Shown: one piece after another, positions 49,505 through 58,691 of the stretch
Numbering within the stretch: the stretch's first letter is position 1
How the letters are laid out: the number at the start of each line of letters is the position of its first letter
DNA from: Caldifarciminota bacterium
Lineage (GTDB): Bacteria; Hydrothermota; Hydrothermia; LBFQ01; DSFT01
Assembly (NCBI GenBank): GCA_025060695.1
Contig: JANXBH010000004.1
Coordinates: forward strand, 18,734-82,733
Direction: 5' to 3'
Length of the DNA stretch: 64,000 bases
The notes under the pieces: generated by a model
Databases searched by the model: none
Told to the model about the DNA's origin: nothing
What the model saw: only the letters and a program-made list of their open reading frames with translations
Translations under genes and position numbers: made by a program

Positions 49505-52500
49505 CTATTTTACAATTATAGTCTTAAATTCCTTAGTTAAATTATCAACCCTAGCTCTTATTAGATATGGACCTTTTGGTAAACTACCTAAGTCAAATCT
49601 GACATAACCTGCCTTGTAGTTTGAATTTATACCAAAAACTAATCTACCTGAAATGTTATATACCTCAAGGGAAATTTTTGCCTCTACTGGGAGAGCGAAA
49701 GTTAATACATTATTATTATATACAATATCAAATTTCTTTGGAATATCAACTAAACTTACTGCTACAATAGGTATCTTAGTTGTATCAGTTATTCTTACAT
49801 TAGTAGACTCATCAGCAACTTTGAAATAGAAGAATAAAGTGTCATTAGCCATTAATCCAGTTATACTAAGATTATAAACAAAAGTATCAGGATTAATTAC
49901 GTTATCTTTAGACTTGGATAACCATGAATTTAGTAAGGTTCTATAGTAAATCGTATCGTATTTGATAGGTGAGAAATCTTGAAATACTGCTTTTACCTGA
50001 GTATTTAGATTAGGACCAACTATATTGAAGTTAAATGTATCCGCATAAATCTTTCTTGGAGCTCTAATATCATAAATAGTAAAAGCTGAAACATATGGAG
50101 ATGAGCCAGCAGTATAGTTTGCTCTAATTCTATAATATTTAACATATTCGCTATCAGATGGCAATATGTGTTTATAAGTAGTAGTGTTTATATTTGCTAT
50201 AGTTGCTATTACTGACCAATTGTTATTATCAGATGAATATTCAACTTGATATGATTGAAATGCTAAAATTTGATTATCATTTTTCTTTAATAAAGCTGGT
50301 GGATTCCATACTAATACTACGCTATCCAAGTCCCTATAACTAACTTGAAAGTTAAGAGGTGCATTTAAAACGTCATATTCATATACAAGCTTTGAGGTAT
50401 TGGAAGTATTCGCTGGACCATATACACCGTAGTTCAATTTATGTGCTGTAAAGTATACTTCAAATGAATCTTTCTTATAACTTGCAGGCTCATTTACAGG
50501 TATTGCAATATGGAAAAAGTATCCGTCTGAATTAGATGAGTCATAGACCGCTTGAACTTTAGTCCAAGAACCGACGCCAAAAGGCCTATAGTATCCATAT
50601 ACTCTTAAATCTGAAGCACTTGATATACTTGGATCATTTACTCTTACTACTGCTTTAAATATGTCAGGTGAACTTCCATCCACTGCTAAGTTATATGAAC
50701 TATTGTATGCTTGAACTTCATTTAAGCAAGTAGAAACAGGAATAAAGTTATGTATTCTTCTAAATATAGTATCTACTCTTGTCTGTCCATCTGCATCATA
50801 AGTTGCAACGTAGTTTATAGCAAATGAACCAAAAATTGAATAATATCCTATTCCATTGTAAAATACACTTGCAATTGAAGGATTAGCAGGATTAGCAATA
50901 GTTGAGTCTCCATTCTTCACATACAATATAGCAACTGATGTATTCTCGTCTCCTGCTGGATGAACTCTAATATCATCAGGATATACATCGTTTGTATAAA
51001 TTTGATAAGTCATATCTCCAAAAATTGGTCTATTAGTTATTCCAAGTATTGTATCTGAAACATCCGATGCACCAGTCCAATCATCACTTACGTATCTAAA
51101 GTGTAAATAGTTTCTTGTAAATATAGTGTCTCTATCAGTTGCACCTGACCTATCGTGGAAATATCCAAAGTCATTTCCAAACCATACTAATGATTTCCTA
51201 TTAGCACAAGTTCCAAGGTCTAAATAAGCTCTTATCTTATTTCTTTTTAAAGCACTTGTGGAGTTTTGATGCCAATATATTCTGTCCCAAAGCCTTAGAG
51301 AATCTAACCATACTAAGGAATCTGGTGGAAGTAATAAATCAGGTTGTAAGTCTATATTATTTCTGAAAAATGCAAATCTTATTCTTTCTTCATCTATAAA
51401 TTCTCTTTTCTGAGCAAATTTTGCTGTCGGCATTATATTATATATATACCAATTATTCGGAGCACCTGAAGGAATATAATTAACAAGATTAGAAGCATCT
51501 GTACATTTAATATAGTAATTTCCTCTCAAACCTCTATCAGTATGAGGTATAATATAAACGAATGTATCTGGATAAATGTTTGGATTTGCATCACTTAAAG
51601 TCATATTGTATTCAGTAAATGGTCCACTTGGTGAATTTCCTTCCTGATTTGGATTTATAACATATCTATAACCAACTTGACAACTTACATTTGGTAAATT
51701 TTCGGGATCACTTGCAATTATCCTAATTGTATCAGGAATACCATTATAGAAATGATAAACAGCTCCTTTTAAAAGAGAAATAGAAGGTGGTAAATCTCTT
51801 ACCGTTGCTCCAACTGTTGCAAAATCATCTACATATAGTCTTAAAGCATTACGTGCCTTATATCTTATAGCAACATATACAGTATCATTAACTACAGCAT
51901 TAACAGGTCCTCTTAAGTCATATGCTGTATAAATATAAGGTGTTCCAGTTGTCCCTGTTCTTGGATATTTGGTATCTAATCTTATTCCTGAGTTTATAAA
52001 ATCAGAAGGTGTTGGTGGATTTGCCTGATTGTTCCATTTTATAATATAAACATCGAACGAGTCAATAAAACCTGTCGATTGTGAAAGATACCAAAAGCTA
52101 ATTATACTCGGTGAAATGTATATTCTTGGAGACCTCAAATAAGCATAACCCGTAGTACTTCCTGTTTCAGTATATGCAAACCCTGCGCATGCTGTTGTAG
52201 TTTCAGTAAATGGACATGCACTAGTCCTCCTTTGCCATCTTCTCGTAGTAGTTGAAGTGGTTGTGTCATATCCTGCACTTAAAAATATAGTACCTGCAGT
52301 CCAGCTTTCAAGCAAGAAAGTATATTGATCATCTATAATGCTAAGTGAGTCAATATTAAAATAGTTAATTGCAGCATCTGCTGTTGACTTGTTATCATAA
52401 AATGCAAATCTTATATGAGTAAGATTTTGTGGAACAGATAAAGTTACCCAAACAGGATTAGTGTTTGCTGCACCATCCCATTGCCAAATTCTAGTCCAAG

Positions 52501-52990
52501 TTGCACCACCATCTGTTGAGATTTCAAGATTCAAGGAATCACCTGTATTCATATTAGTAGCTGTAGAGGTTCTATACGCAAATCTTATTTGAGGATTACT
52601 TAAAGAGACATTCCGTATTATAAGACCTGGTGTCACAAGCCAGTCATTATTAGTAAGAGCATCACCTTCATATAGCACTGAAGCACAAGCAGGAGCAGTT
52701 CTACAGTTAGTAGTATATCTTATCCACATTTGAGTGCCATTATCTTGATTATATACACTCCATCCTGCTGGTGGAAATGCTGTTCCAGTAAAGCTTTCAT
52801 TTAGTGGAGAGCTTAGTATAGAAAAGTCATGGTTGGGTTTATAGTATATTTGATATTGTGGTTGAAGGTTCGTTCTGTACTCAATTTCTCTACCTTCTAT
52901 TTTCTGGGATTTTATACACTCTGACCTCTTTTCTAAATCAGATATACCCGCACACACATCGTTTAGTTTAGATATTAGCAAAATTTCCAT
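49505..52990 (-). CDS. Large secreted surface protein (MAM/choice-of-anchor-like N-term, FN3-like domains, T9SS type A-like sorting domain)
   Basis: SFTGTAFPPAGWSVYNQDNGTQMW; NISGRLVFGINSNYKAGYVRFDLGSLPKGPYLIRARVDNLTKEFKTIIVK. Confidence 0.78.
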   Translation of the reverse strand: MEILLISKLNDVCAGISDLEKRSECIKSQKIEGREIEYRTNLQPQYQIYYKPNHDFSILSSPLNESFTGTAFPPAGWSVYNQDNGTQMWIRYTTNCRTAPACASVLYEGDALTNNDWLVTPGLIIRNVSLSNPQIRFAYRTSTATNMNTGDSLNLEISTDGGATWTRIWQWDGAANTNPVWVTLSVPQNLTHIRFAFYDNKSTADAAINYFNIDSLSIIDDQYTFLLESWTAGTIFLSAGYDTTTSTTTRRWQRRTSACPFTETTTACAGFAYTETGSTTGYAYLRSPRIYISPSIISFWYLSQSTGFIDSFDVYIIKWNNQANPPTPSDFINSGIRLDTKYPRTGTTGTPYIYTAYDLRGPVNAVVNDTVYVAIRYKARNALRLYVDDFATVGATVRDLPPSISLLKGAVYHFYNGIPDTIRIIASDPENLPNVSCQVGYRYVINPNQEGNSPSGPFTEYNMTLSDANPNIYPDTFVYIIPHTDRGLRGNYYIKCTDASNLVNYIPSGAPNNWYIYNIMPTAKFAQKREFIDEERIRFAFFRNNIDLQPDLLLPPDSLVWLDSLRLWDRIYWHQNSTSALKRNKIRAYLDLGTCANRKSLVWFGNDFGYFHDRSGATDRDTIFTRNYLHFRYVSDDWTGASDVSDTILGITNRPIFGDMTYQIYTNDVYPDDIRVHPAGDENTSVAILYVKNGDSTIANPANPSIASVFYNGIGYYSIFGSFAINYVATYDADGQTRVDTIFRRIHNFIPVSTCLNEVQAYNSSYNLAVDGSSPDIFKAVVRVNDPSISSASDLRVYGYYRPFGVGSWTKVQAVYDSSNSDGYFFHIAIPVNEPASYKKDSFEVYFTAHKLNYGVYGPANTSNTSKLVYEYDVLNAPLNFQVSYRDLDSVVLVWNPPALLKKNDNQILAFQSYQVEYSSDNNNWSVIATIANINTTTYKHILPSDSEYVKYYRIRANYTAGSSPYVSAFTIYDIRAPRKIYADTFNFNIVGPNLNTQVKAVFQDFSPIKYDTIYYRTLLNSWLSKSKDNVINPDTFVYNLSITGLMANDTLFFYFKVADESTNVRITDTTKIPIVAVSLVDIPKKFDIVYNNNVLTFALPVEAKISLEVYNISGRLVFGINSNYKAGYVRFDLGSLPKGPYLIRARVDNLTKEFKTIIVK

Positions 52991-53049
52991 AAGCTATCTC
53001 CTCCCATTTTACTGTAAAAATCAAACCATCTATAATTAAAACTTTTACC

Positions 53050-53187
53050 CTAAAATTTTAAAGCACGTAAAGCACCATTTTTAACATCATTCTCAATTAA
53101 TCGCAAAATTAGTTGTTCCACATTTAAAGCTTGTTTTGGTTCTGCCAATGTGCAGTCCACAGAACAATTTGGATAAATAAACTCCAA
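53050..53187 (-). CDS. Candidate 45-aa small protein
   Basis: TTG start; translation MEFIYPNCSVDCTLAEPKQALNVEQLILRLIENDVKNGALRALKF; palindromic promoter box upstream; below the track length cutoff. Confidence 0.35.
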   Translation of the reverse strand: MEFIYPNCSVDCTLAEPKQALNVEQLILRLIENDVKNGALRALKF

Positions 53188-53209
53188 TTTATTATACAAT
53201 TTAAAACTC

Positions 53210-53225
53210 CTTTAAAATTTTAAAG
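53210..53225. promoter_or_regulatory. Bidirectional promoter box upstream of tRNA-Leu
   Basis: CTTTAAAATTTTAAAG 3 bp upstream of tRNA-Leu. Confidence 0.6.
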
Positions 53226-53228
53226 CAT

Positions 53229-53311
53229 GCGGGAGTGGCGGAATTGGCAGACGCGCCAGATTTAGGATCTGGTCCCGATAAGGGGTGAGGGTTCAACTCC
53301 CTCCTCCCGCA
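53229..53311 (+). tRNA. tRNA-Leu (TAG)
   Basis: GCGGGAG...CCAGA TTTAGGA TCTGG, long variable arm, GAGGGTTCAACTCCCTC, CTCCCGC A; no CCA. Confidence 0.95.
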
Positions 53312-53312
53312 T

Positions 53313-53936
53313 CTGAAACTTGTAATTTTTGACTTTGATGGGACTATATTTGACACATCACTTGGTTTAACACTCTCTATAAACGAACTATTAAGAAGAT
53401 ATAAACTGCTTGAACTAAACTCTAAAGAAGTAAAAAAGATTATCGGTGGCGGTATAGAACTAACCTTAAGAAGGATTTTTAATGAAAACTTCAAAGAGGA
53501 ATTAATAGAAGAATTTAATGAAGTTTACAAGAATTTCATGCATGAAGGACTTAAACCATACGACAATGTAATTAATGTGATAGAAAAACTTAAAAAAGAG
53601 AAAGGTTTCATTGTAGTAATTTATACAAACAAATCAAAAAACTTTGTAATTGATATCTTAAGAAAGTTCAACATATTAGAATTTTTTGATGAAATTATAA
53701 CTATTGATGATGGATTTAAAAAACCAGATAAGGAAGCTATTGACTATTTAGAAAGGACATACAATATAAAAAAAGAGAATATGTATATTATCGGAGATAG
53801 TGAGTTTGACATACAAACAGCAAAAATTTCAGGTATTAAGAGTATTTTCGTAAATTGGGGATTTGGAGAAAATATTGGAGCAGACTTTGAAGTTAATGAA
53901 CCTTATGAGATATACGAAATACTAAATTCAAAATAG
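53313..53936 (+). CDS. HAD-superfamily (phosphoglycolate-phosphatase-like) hydrolase; start CTG
   Basis: In-frame extension of track ORF 53538 gives (M)KLVIFDFDGTIFDTSLG...; DFDGT motif is absent from the track ORF; in-frame TGA at 53286. Confidence 0.85.
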   Translation: MKLVIFDFDGTIFDTSLGLTLSINELLRRYKLLELNSKEVKKIIGGGIELTLRRIFNENFKEELIEEFNEVYKNFMHEGLKPYDNVINVIEKLKKEKGFIVVIYTNKSKNFVIDILRKFNILEFFDEIITIDDGFKKPDKEAIDYLERTYNIKKENMYIIGDSEFDIQTAKISGIKSIFVNWGFGENIGADFEVNEPYEIYEILNSK

Positions 53937-54819
53937 AAATTTTATCTCTATGAAAGGTTTTATAACTTCTATCAACTAAGAGTGATAAGTACAATAGCTC
54001 AATTAAATCATTTTTTTCTAATTTTTTGGTAATTTTTGATAGGGAATGTTTAAAAAGCGAAGGCTTTACTAATTCATACGTGTTCTCTGCTATATATATC
54101 ATGTTCAATATTGTCCTTAATATGTACATATTAAGCTCAAGAGGAGCTATTTCTTTTACTAATTTTAAGATTTCATCAAAATTGCCCTTTTCTAAGTAGT
54201 TTATAAAACTATAGACTTTCAGATTTTCACTCTTAGATAGAATAAGTTCTAAGTTCTCAGAACCTGCTAAGTAAATTTTTTCTACTTCATTATTGCAGCT
54301 TGATAGGTCCTTCGGTAAATTTCTAAACAAGTAATCCATTTGCTCTGCACTTAGCATTAGATTTAACTTATTTAACCTTTTAATTATCCACTTCTTTTTT
54401 TCCCCTTCAGTTAGATACGGCATTAAAACTAACGTGTATTTATCTGATTTTGACAAGTTCTTCCCAATAAATTCTTCCACAACTTTATTCAATTTCTTTA
54501 AGTCTTCTTCATAAAAATCTAAGCTTGAATATAAAATCACCTTTTTATTTTTTAATTTTAGAATTTCTTTCCACTTTTTTAATTTTTCAAAATTCCTAAT
54601 AATTGCCAATTTCCCCTTTTTACTAAATAAGCTACTCTGATTAAAAAACTCAACTATTTTATCTATACTTATCTCATCACCCCAAAATGTCCTCGTTTCA
54701 TAGTCTATAAATTTTTCTCTAATAGCTCTTATTGGATAATCCTCAGGTCCAATTAGAATAAAGACTTCCTCGTCCTTATATTTATCAAATTTCTTTAAAA
54801 ATTCAATATGAGTTAGCAT
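53893..54819 (-). CDS. holA: DNA polymerase III delta subunit-like
   Basis: FILIGPEDYPIRAIREKF; SSLFSKKGKLAIIRNFEKL; overall HolA layout. Confidence 0.75.
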   Translation of the reverse strand: MLTHIEFLKKFDKYKDEEVFILIGPEDYPIRAIREKFIDYETRTFWGDEISIDKIVEFFNQSSLFSKKGKLAIIRNFEKLKKWKEILKLKNKKVILYSSLDFYEEDLKKLNKVVEEFIGKNLSKSDKYTLVLMPYLTEGEKKKWIIKRLNKLNLMLSAEQMDYLFRNLPKDLSSCNNEVEKIYLAGSENLELILSKSENLKVYSFINYLEKGNFDEILKLVKEIAPLELNMYILRTILNMIYIAENTYELVKPSLFKHSLSKITKKLEKNDLIELLYLSLLVDRSYKTFHRDKISILNLVFRISHKVH

Positions 54820-55777
54820 AAATGATTAAGCCATTTCTTGATGCGGAAAGTATATAATTACCTTGAACTATTAAATCAAATATTACGTCGTTATTGTATT
54901 CAGGAGCTCTATATCTTGCAACTTCACTTTCTAAAATAGTTTTCCTACCAAGTCTAAACTCATTTTCAACCCTATCCAAATCAAAAACTCTAATTCCACC
55001 CTTACCTGCAGCAAGGTGTAGATAATTACCTCTTAAATATAGACCAAGTGCTTCACCAATTCCAACATATCTGATAATCGGTTTTATGTCCTTTATATTA
55101 GAAACATCAAAAACATATAGACCATTTTTTCCTACAGCTAAATATGCTCTATTGTTATGATATCTGACAGCTATAGCAAAAGTAGTATCACCAAGAGAGT
55201 ATGAATTTAGCATTTTTATATTCTTAATATTTGAAATATCTAAAACTACTAAACCTGCAGGTCCATCTGCAACATATGCATAGTTTCCAACCACGTGTAT
55301 TCCTCGTGCAAAACCAGGTGTATCAAAAAAGGAGACCATTTTAGGTTGTTTTGGGTTAGATATGTCATATATAGTTATGCCTGCTTCCGCATCCGCTAAA
55401 AAAAGATAATTTTCTCTAATATCCAAGAATACCGCCGAATCTCTTGAAGGCACTTGAGAAACTACCTGAGCTGTATATGGGTCAGTAATATCTATAACTA
55501 TTAAACCTTCTTTTCCACCCGCCACATATAAATAATTTCCACTTACTTTAAGACCTACGGGCATACCTTCTAATTTAATTTCAGGCGCAGCACCTAATTG
55601 CTTTACTTCAGAAAAATCTATAATATATATACTTTTAAGTGAACTCAAATATGCATAGTTTCCCTTAACATCAATACCTACGATGGGTTTTAACGACTTC
55701 CACCTTGATACAAATTTTATATTTAAACTATCGCCAAACCTTAAACTATCTGTCTGAAGAATTATAAAAAAGAGCAT
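54803..55777 (-). CDS. LVIVD-repeat beta-propeller protein, putatively exported
   Basis: MLFFIILQTDSLRFG; repeats GNYAYLSS...YIIDFS, GNYLYVAGGKEGLIVIDI. Confidence 0.85.
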   Translation of the reverse strand: MLFFIILQTDSLRFGDSLNIKFVSRWKSLKPIVGIDVKGNYAYLSSLKSIYIIDFSEVKQLGAAPEIKLEGMPVGLKVSGNYLYVAGGKEGLIVIDITDPYTAQVVSQVPSRDSAVFLDIRENYLFLADAEAGITIYDISNPKQPKMVSFFDTPGFARGIHVVGNYAYVADGPAGLVVLDISNIKNIKMLNSYSLGDTTFAIAVRYHNNRAYLAVGKNGLYVFDVSNIKDIKPIIRYVGIGEALGLYLRGNYLHLAAGKGGIRVFDLDRVENEFRLGRKTILESEVARYRAPEYNNDVIFDLIVQGNYILSASRNGLIIYANSY

Positions 55778-55781
55778 AAAT

Positions 55782-55792
55782 AAATTTTAAAG
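55782..55792 (-). promoter_or_regulatory. Leaderless-type box overlapping the tkt stop codon
   Basis: CTTTAAAATTT, ATG at 55777. Confidence 0.6.
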
Positions 55793-57760
55793 TTTAGATA
55801 AAATCCTAAAGGCAATCTTCTTAGGTGTAAATCCAAAATGCTCAAATAAATCTTTATAATGCCCCGATTTACCAAACTCGTTCATGCTTATCTTTAAACC
55901 ATCTATACCTATAAACTCCTCCCAACCAAAACCACTTAGTGCTTCAACTGATACTCTCAAAACATTACTTAAATTCTTTCCGAGAATGTAGTTTCTATAG
56001 TCTTCACTTTGACTTTTAAATAATTCAAAGGATACAACATTTACTAATCTACATCTTATTCCAATTCCTCTTAGTATTTCACATGCCTTCATACTTGGAT
56101 ATACCTCTGAACCACTTGCATAAATTATTACCTCAGGACTTTCATCTTCTAATATAACATATGCACCATATACTAATTTCTCTACATCTAATCCTTCTAT
56201 AATTGGGACGTTTTGACGAGTTAAAATCAAAGCTATTGGACCTTTTTTATAATTTATAGCAAATTCCATAGCTTTAACCGTTTCATTAGCATCTGCTGGT
56301 CTTAAGACTATTAAATTTGGAATACTCCTTAAACCTGCAAGCTGTTCAATAGGTTGATGAGTTGGTCCATCCTCTCCAAGTCCAATAGAATCGTGAGTAA
56401 AAATGTAAATAACAGGAAGTTTCATAAATGCAGATAGCCTAATTGATGGCTTCATGTAGTCTGAAAAAATAAGAAATGTCCCACAAAACGCCCTAAGACC
56501 ATATAAAGCAATACCATTTACTATGCTTCCCATTGCGTGTTCTCTCACTCCAAAGTGAATATTTTTACCTAAGGGATTATCCTTTAGAAAGTCTCCAAGT
56601 TTTGGGACAAATGTTTTATTAGAGGTGCTTAAATCTGCAGAGCCACCAATTAAAAAATCCAAATCTTCCCAAATAGTTTCCAATACTTTACCAAATGCAT
56701 TCCTTGTCGCAGTTTCATCGTTAAATCTTACATTCCTAAGCTTTTGAAATACTTTCTCTTCAATTCTTTTTTCTAAAAATATATTGAACTTTTTCTCCAT
56801 TTCGGGATACTCTCTAAAATATTCTTTAAGTAATAAGTTCCATTCTCTCTCTAATTTTTCTCCTTCCTCTAACTTCCTTCTTGTCCAATTTAAAACTTCA
56901 TCTGGCACTTCAAAAGGTTTATATTTCCAATTGAAGAATTTTCTTGCATATTCAATCTCCTCTTTTCCAAGTGGTTCTCCGTGGGCTTTCTCACTATTTG
57001 CCTTTCTAGTTCCATAACCTATAATACTTTTAACCTCAATAAATTTAGGCTTATCCTTTACTTTTAGTGCTAAATTTATCTTACTCTCAATTTCCTCTAT
57101 ATTATTGATATCCTCAATACTAAAAACTTCCCAATTGAATGCCCTAAATCTCATCTTTACATCTTCACTCCAAGTTAAATCAGTTCTTCCATCAATTGTA
57201 ATTCCATTATTGTCCCAAAATACAATCAGATTATTTAAATTAAAATGACCTGCTAAGGAACATGCTTCATAACTAATACCTTCCATTAAATCACCATCAC
57301 TTACAATTACAAATATGTTGTGATTGAATATTTTATAATTTTCCTTATTAAAATAAGCGCTCAAATACTTATAAGCTATAGCCATACCTACCGAATTAGC
57401 TAAGCCCTGTCCAAGTGGTCCAGTTGTCGTTTCCACACCTATATCCAAATCGTATTCTGGATGACCTGGAGTTTTACTACCTAACTTTCTAAAATTTTTT
57501 ATATCCTCAATACTTAGGTCATATCCATAGAGATACAAAAGTGAATATAGTAGCATGCTTGCATGACCACAGGATAAAATAAATCTATCTCTATTTAACC
57601 ATCTTGGATTTTTAGGATTAAATTTTAAGAATCTATCAAATATAATATAGCCTAAAGGAGCAAGAGCAAGTGGTGTGCCAGGATGCCCGCTCTTTGCCTC
57701 CTCTACCGCATCAATAGATAAAAATCTAATAGTATTAATTACAAGCTCATCCATATACAA
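55787..57760 (-). CDS. tkt: Transketolase
   Basis: EEAKSGHPGTPLALAPLGY; GDGDLMEG-type SDGDLMEGISYEA; GLGEDGPTHQPIEQL. Confidence 0.96.
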   Translation of the reverse strand: MYMDELVINTIRFLSIDAVEEAKSGHPGTPLALAPLGYIIFDRFLKFNPKNPRWLNRDRFILSCGHASMLLYSLLYLYGYDLSIEDIKNFRKLGSKTPGHPEYDLDIGVETTTGPLGQGLANSVGMAIAYKYLSAYFNKENYKIFNHNIFVIVSDGDLMEGISYEACSLAGHFNLNNLIVFWDNNGITIDGRTDLTWSEDVKMRFRAFNWEVFSIEDINNIEEIESKINLALKVKDKPKFIEVKSIIGYGTRKANSEKAHGEPLGKEEIEYARKFFNWKYKPFEVPDEVLNWTRRKLEEGEKLEREWNLLLKEYFREYPEMEKKFNIFLEKRIEEKVFQKLRNVRFNDETATRNAFGKVLETIWEDLDFLIGGSADLSTSNKTFVPKLGDFLKDNPLGKNIHFGVREHAMGSIVNGIALYGLRAFCGTFLIFSDYMKPSIRLSAFMKLPVIYIFTHDSIGLGEDGPTHQPIEQLAGLRSIPNLIVLRPADANETVKAMEFAINYKKGPIALILTRQNVPIIEGLDVEKLVYGAYVILEDESPEVIIYASGSEVYPSMKACEILRGIGIRCRLVNVVSFELFKSQSEDYRNYILGKNLSNVLRVSVEALSGFGWEEFIGIDGLKISMNEFGKSGHYKDLFEHFGFTPKKIAFRILSKL

Positions 57761-58691
57761 TTCCTACCCTTCTATATTTTTCATATCTTAGCTTTAAAAT
57801 CTCGTCTATATCTAAATTCTTAAGAAAATATAACTGCTCTATTATATGCTCTTTTAAGTTTTTATACATTTCCTTTGGTTGCCAATGAGCACCACCTAAT
57901 GGTTCCTTTACTATTCCATCAATTACTCCAAGTTCAAGTAAATCCCTTGCCGTTAATTTTAAAATATCTGCTGCTTTTTCTGCTTTACTTGCATCTCTAA
58001 ATAGAATGGAAGCACATCCCTCAGGGGATATGACTGAATAAATACTATACTCAAGGGCAAAAACCCTATCAGCAGCTGCTATAGCAAGTGCACCACCACT
58101 ACCACCCTCACCTATAATATACGAAATTGTTGGAGTCTTAATTGATAACATTTTCATTATAGAATAAGCAATAGCTGAAAACTGACCCCTTTCTTCTGCA
58201 CCAATTCCGGGATAAGCACCAGGCGTATCTACAAATGTAATTATAGGTAGTTTTAGCTTTTCTGCCAAATCCATAATTCTCATACCTTTTCTATAACCTT
58301 CAGGATGCGGCATACCAAAATTCCTCTCAATTTTTTCATTAGTAGTTTTTCCCTTTTCTTGAGCTATGAAAGCAATTGAGAATTTATCAATTTTTCCAAT
58401 ACCTACAATAATAGCACTATCATCTGAGAAAAGTCTATCGCCATGAAGCTCTAAAAATTCATCTAATACGTTATTTAGATAATCTAAAGACTTAGGTCTA
58501 TCTTGATGTCTTGCTATTTGAACTATCTGCCATCTTGTTAAATTACTATATATTTCTTCCTTTAATTTCTCCGCTTCTTTCTTTAGTCTATCTACACTAT
58601 CTTTTAACGAAGGGTTAGTTTCAAGCTCCCTTATTTTCTCTAAAATATCGTATAAAGGCTTTTCAAAATCAAGGGGTCTCATAGGCAACAC
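57747..58691 (-). CDS. accA: Acetyl-CoA carboxylase carboxyltransferase alpha subunit
   Basis: LHGDRLFSDDSAIIVGIG; FVDTPGAYPGIGAEERGQ; GEGGSGGALAI. Confidence 0.96.
   Translation of the reverse strand: MLPMRPLDFEKPLYDILEKIRELETNPSLKDSVDRLKKEAEKLKEEIYSNLTRWQIVQIARHQDRPKSLDYLNNVLDEFLELHGDRLFSDDSAIIVGIGKIDKFSIAFIAQEKGKTTNEKIERNFGMPHPEGYRKGMRIMDLAEKLKLPIITFVDTPGAYPGIGAEERGQFSAIAYSIMKMLSIKTPTISYIIGEGGSGGALAIAAADRVFALEYSIYSVISPEGCASILFRDASKAEKAADILKLTARDLLELGVIDGIVKEPLGGAHWQPKEMYKNLKEHIIEQLYFLKNLDIDEILKLRYEKYRRVGIVYG

Noticed and set aside
11549-53225. TTTAAAATTTT palindromes as dispersed repeats or MITE remnants
   Set aside because: Strictly positioned at transcription-unit starts without flanking conserved sequence; a promoter explanation is more economical.
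53201-53494. Track ORF on minus strand including RRELNPHPLSGPDPKSG
   Set aside because: Antisense to tRNA-Leu and the HAD gene; tRNA-derived artefact.
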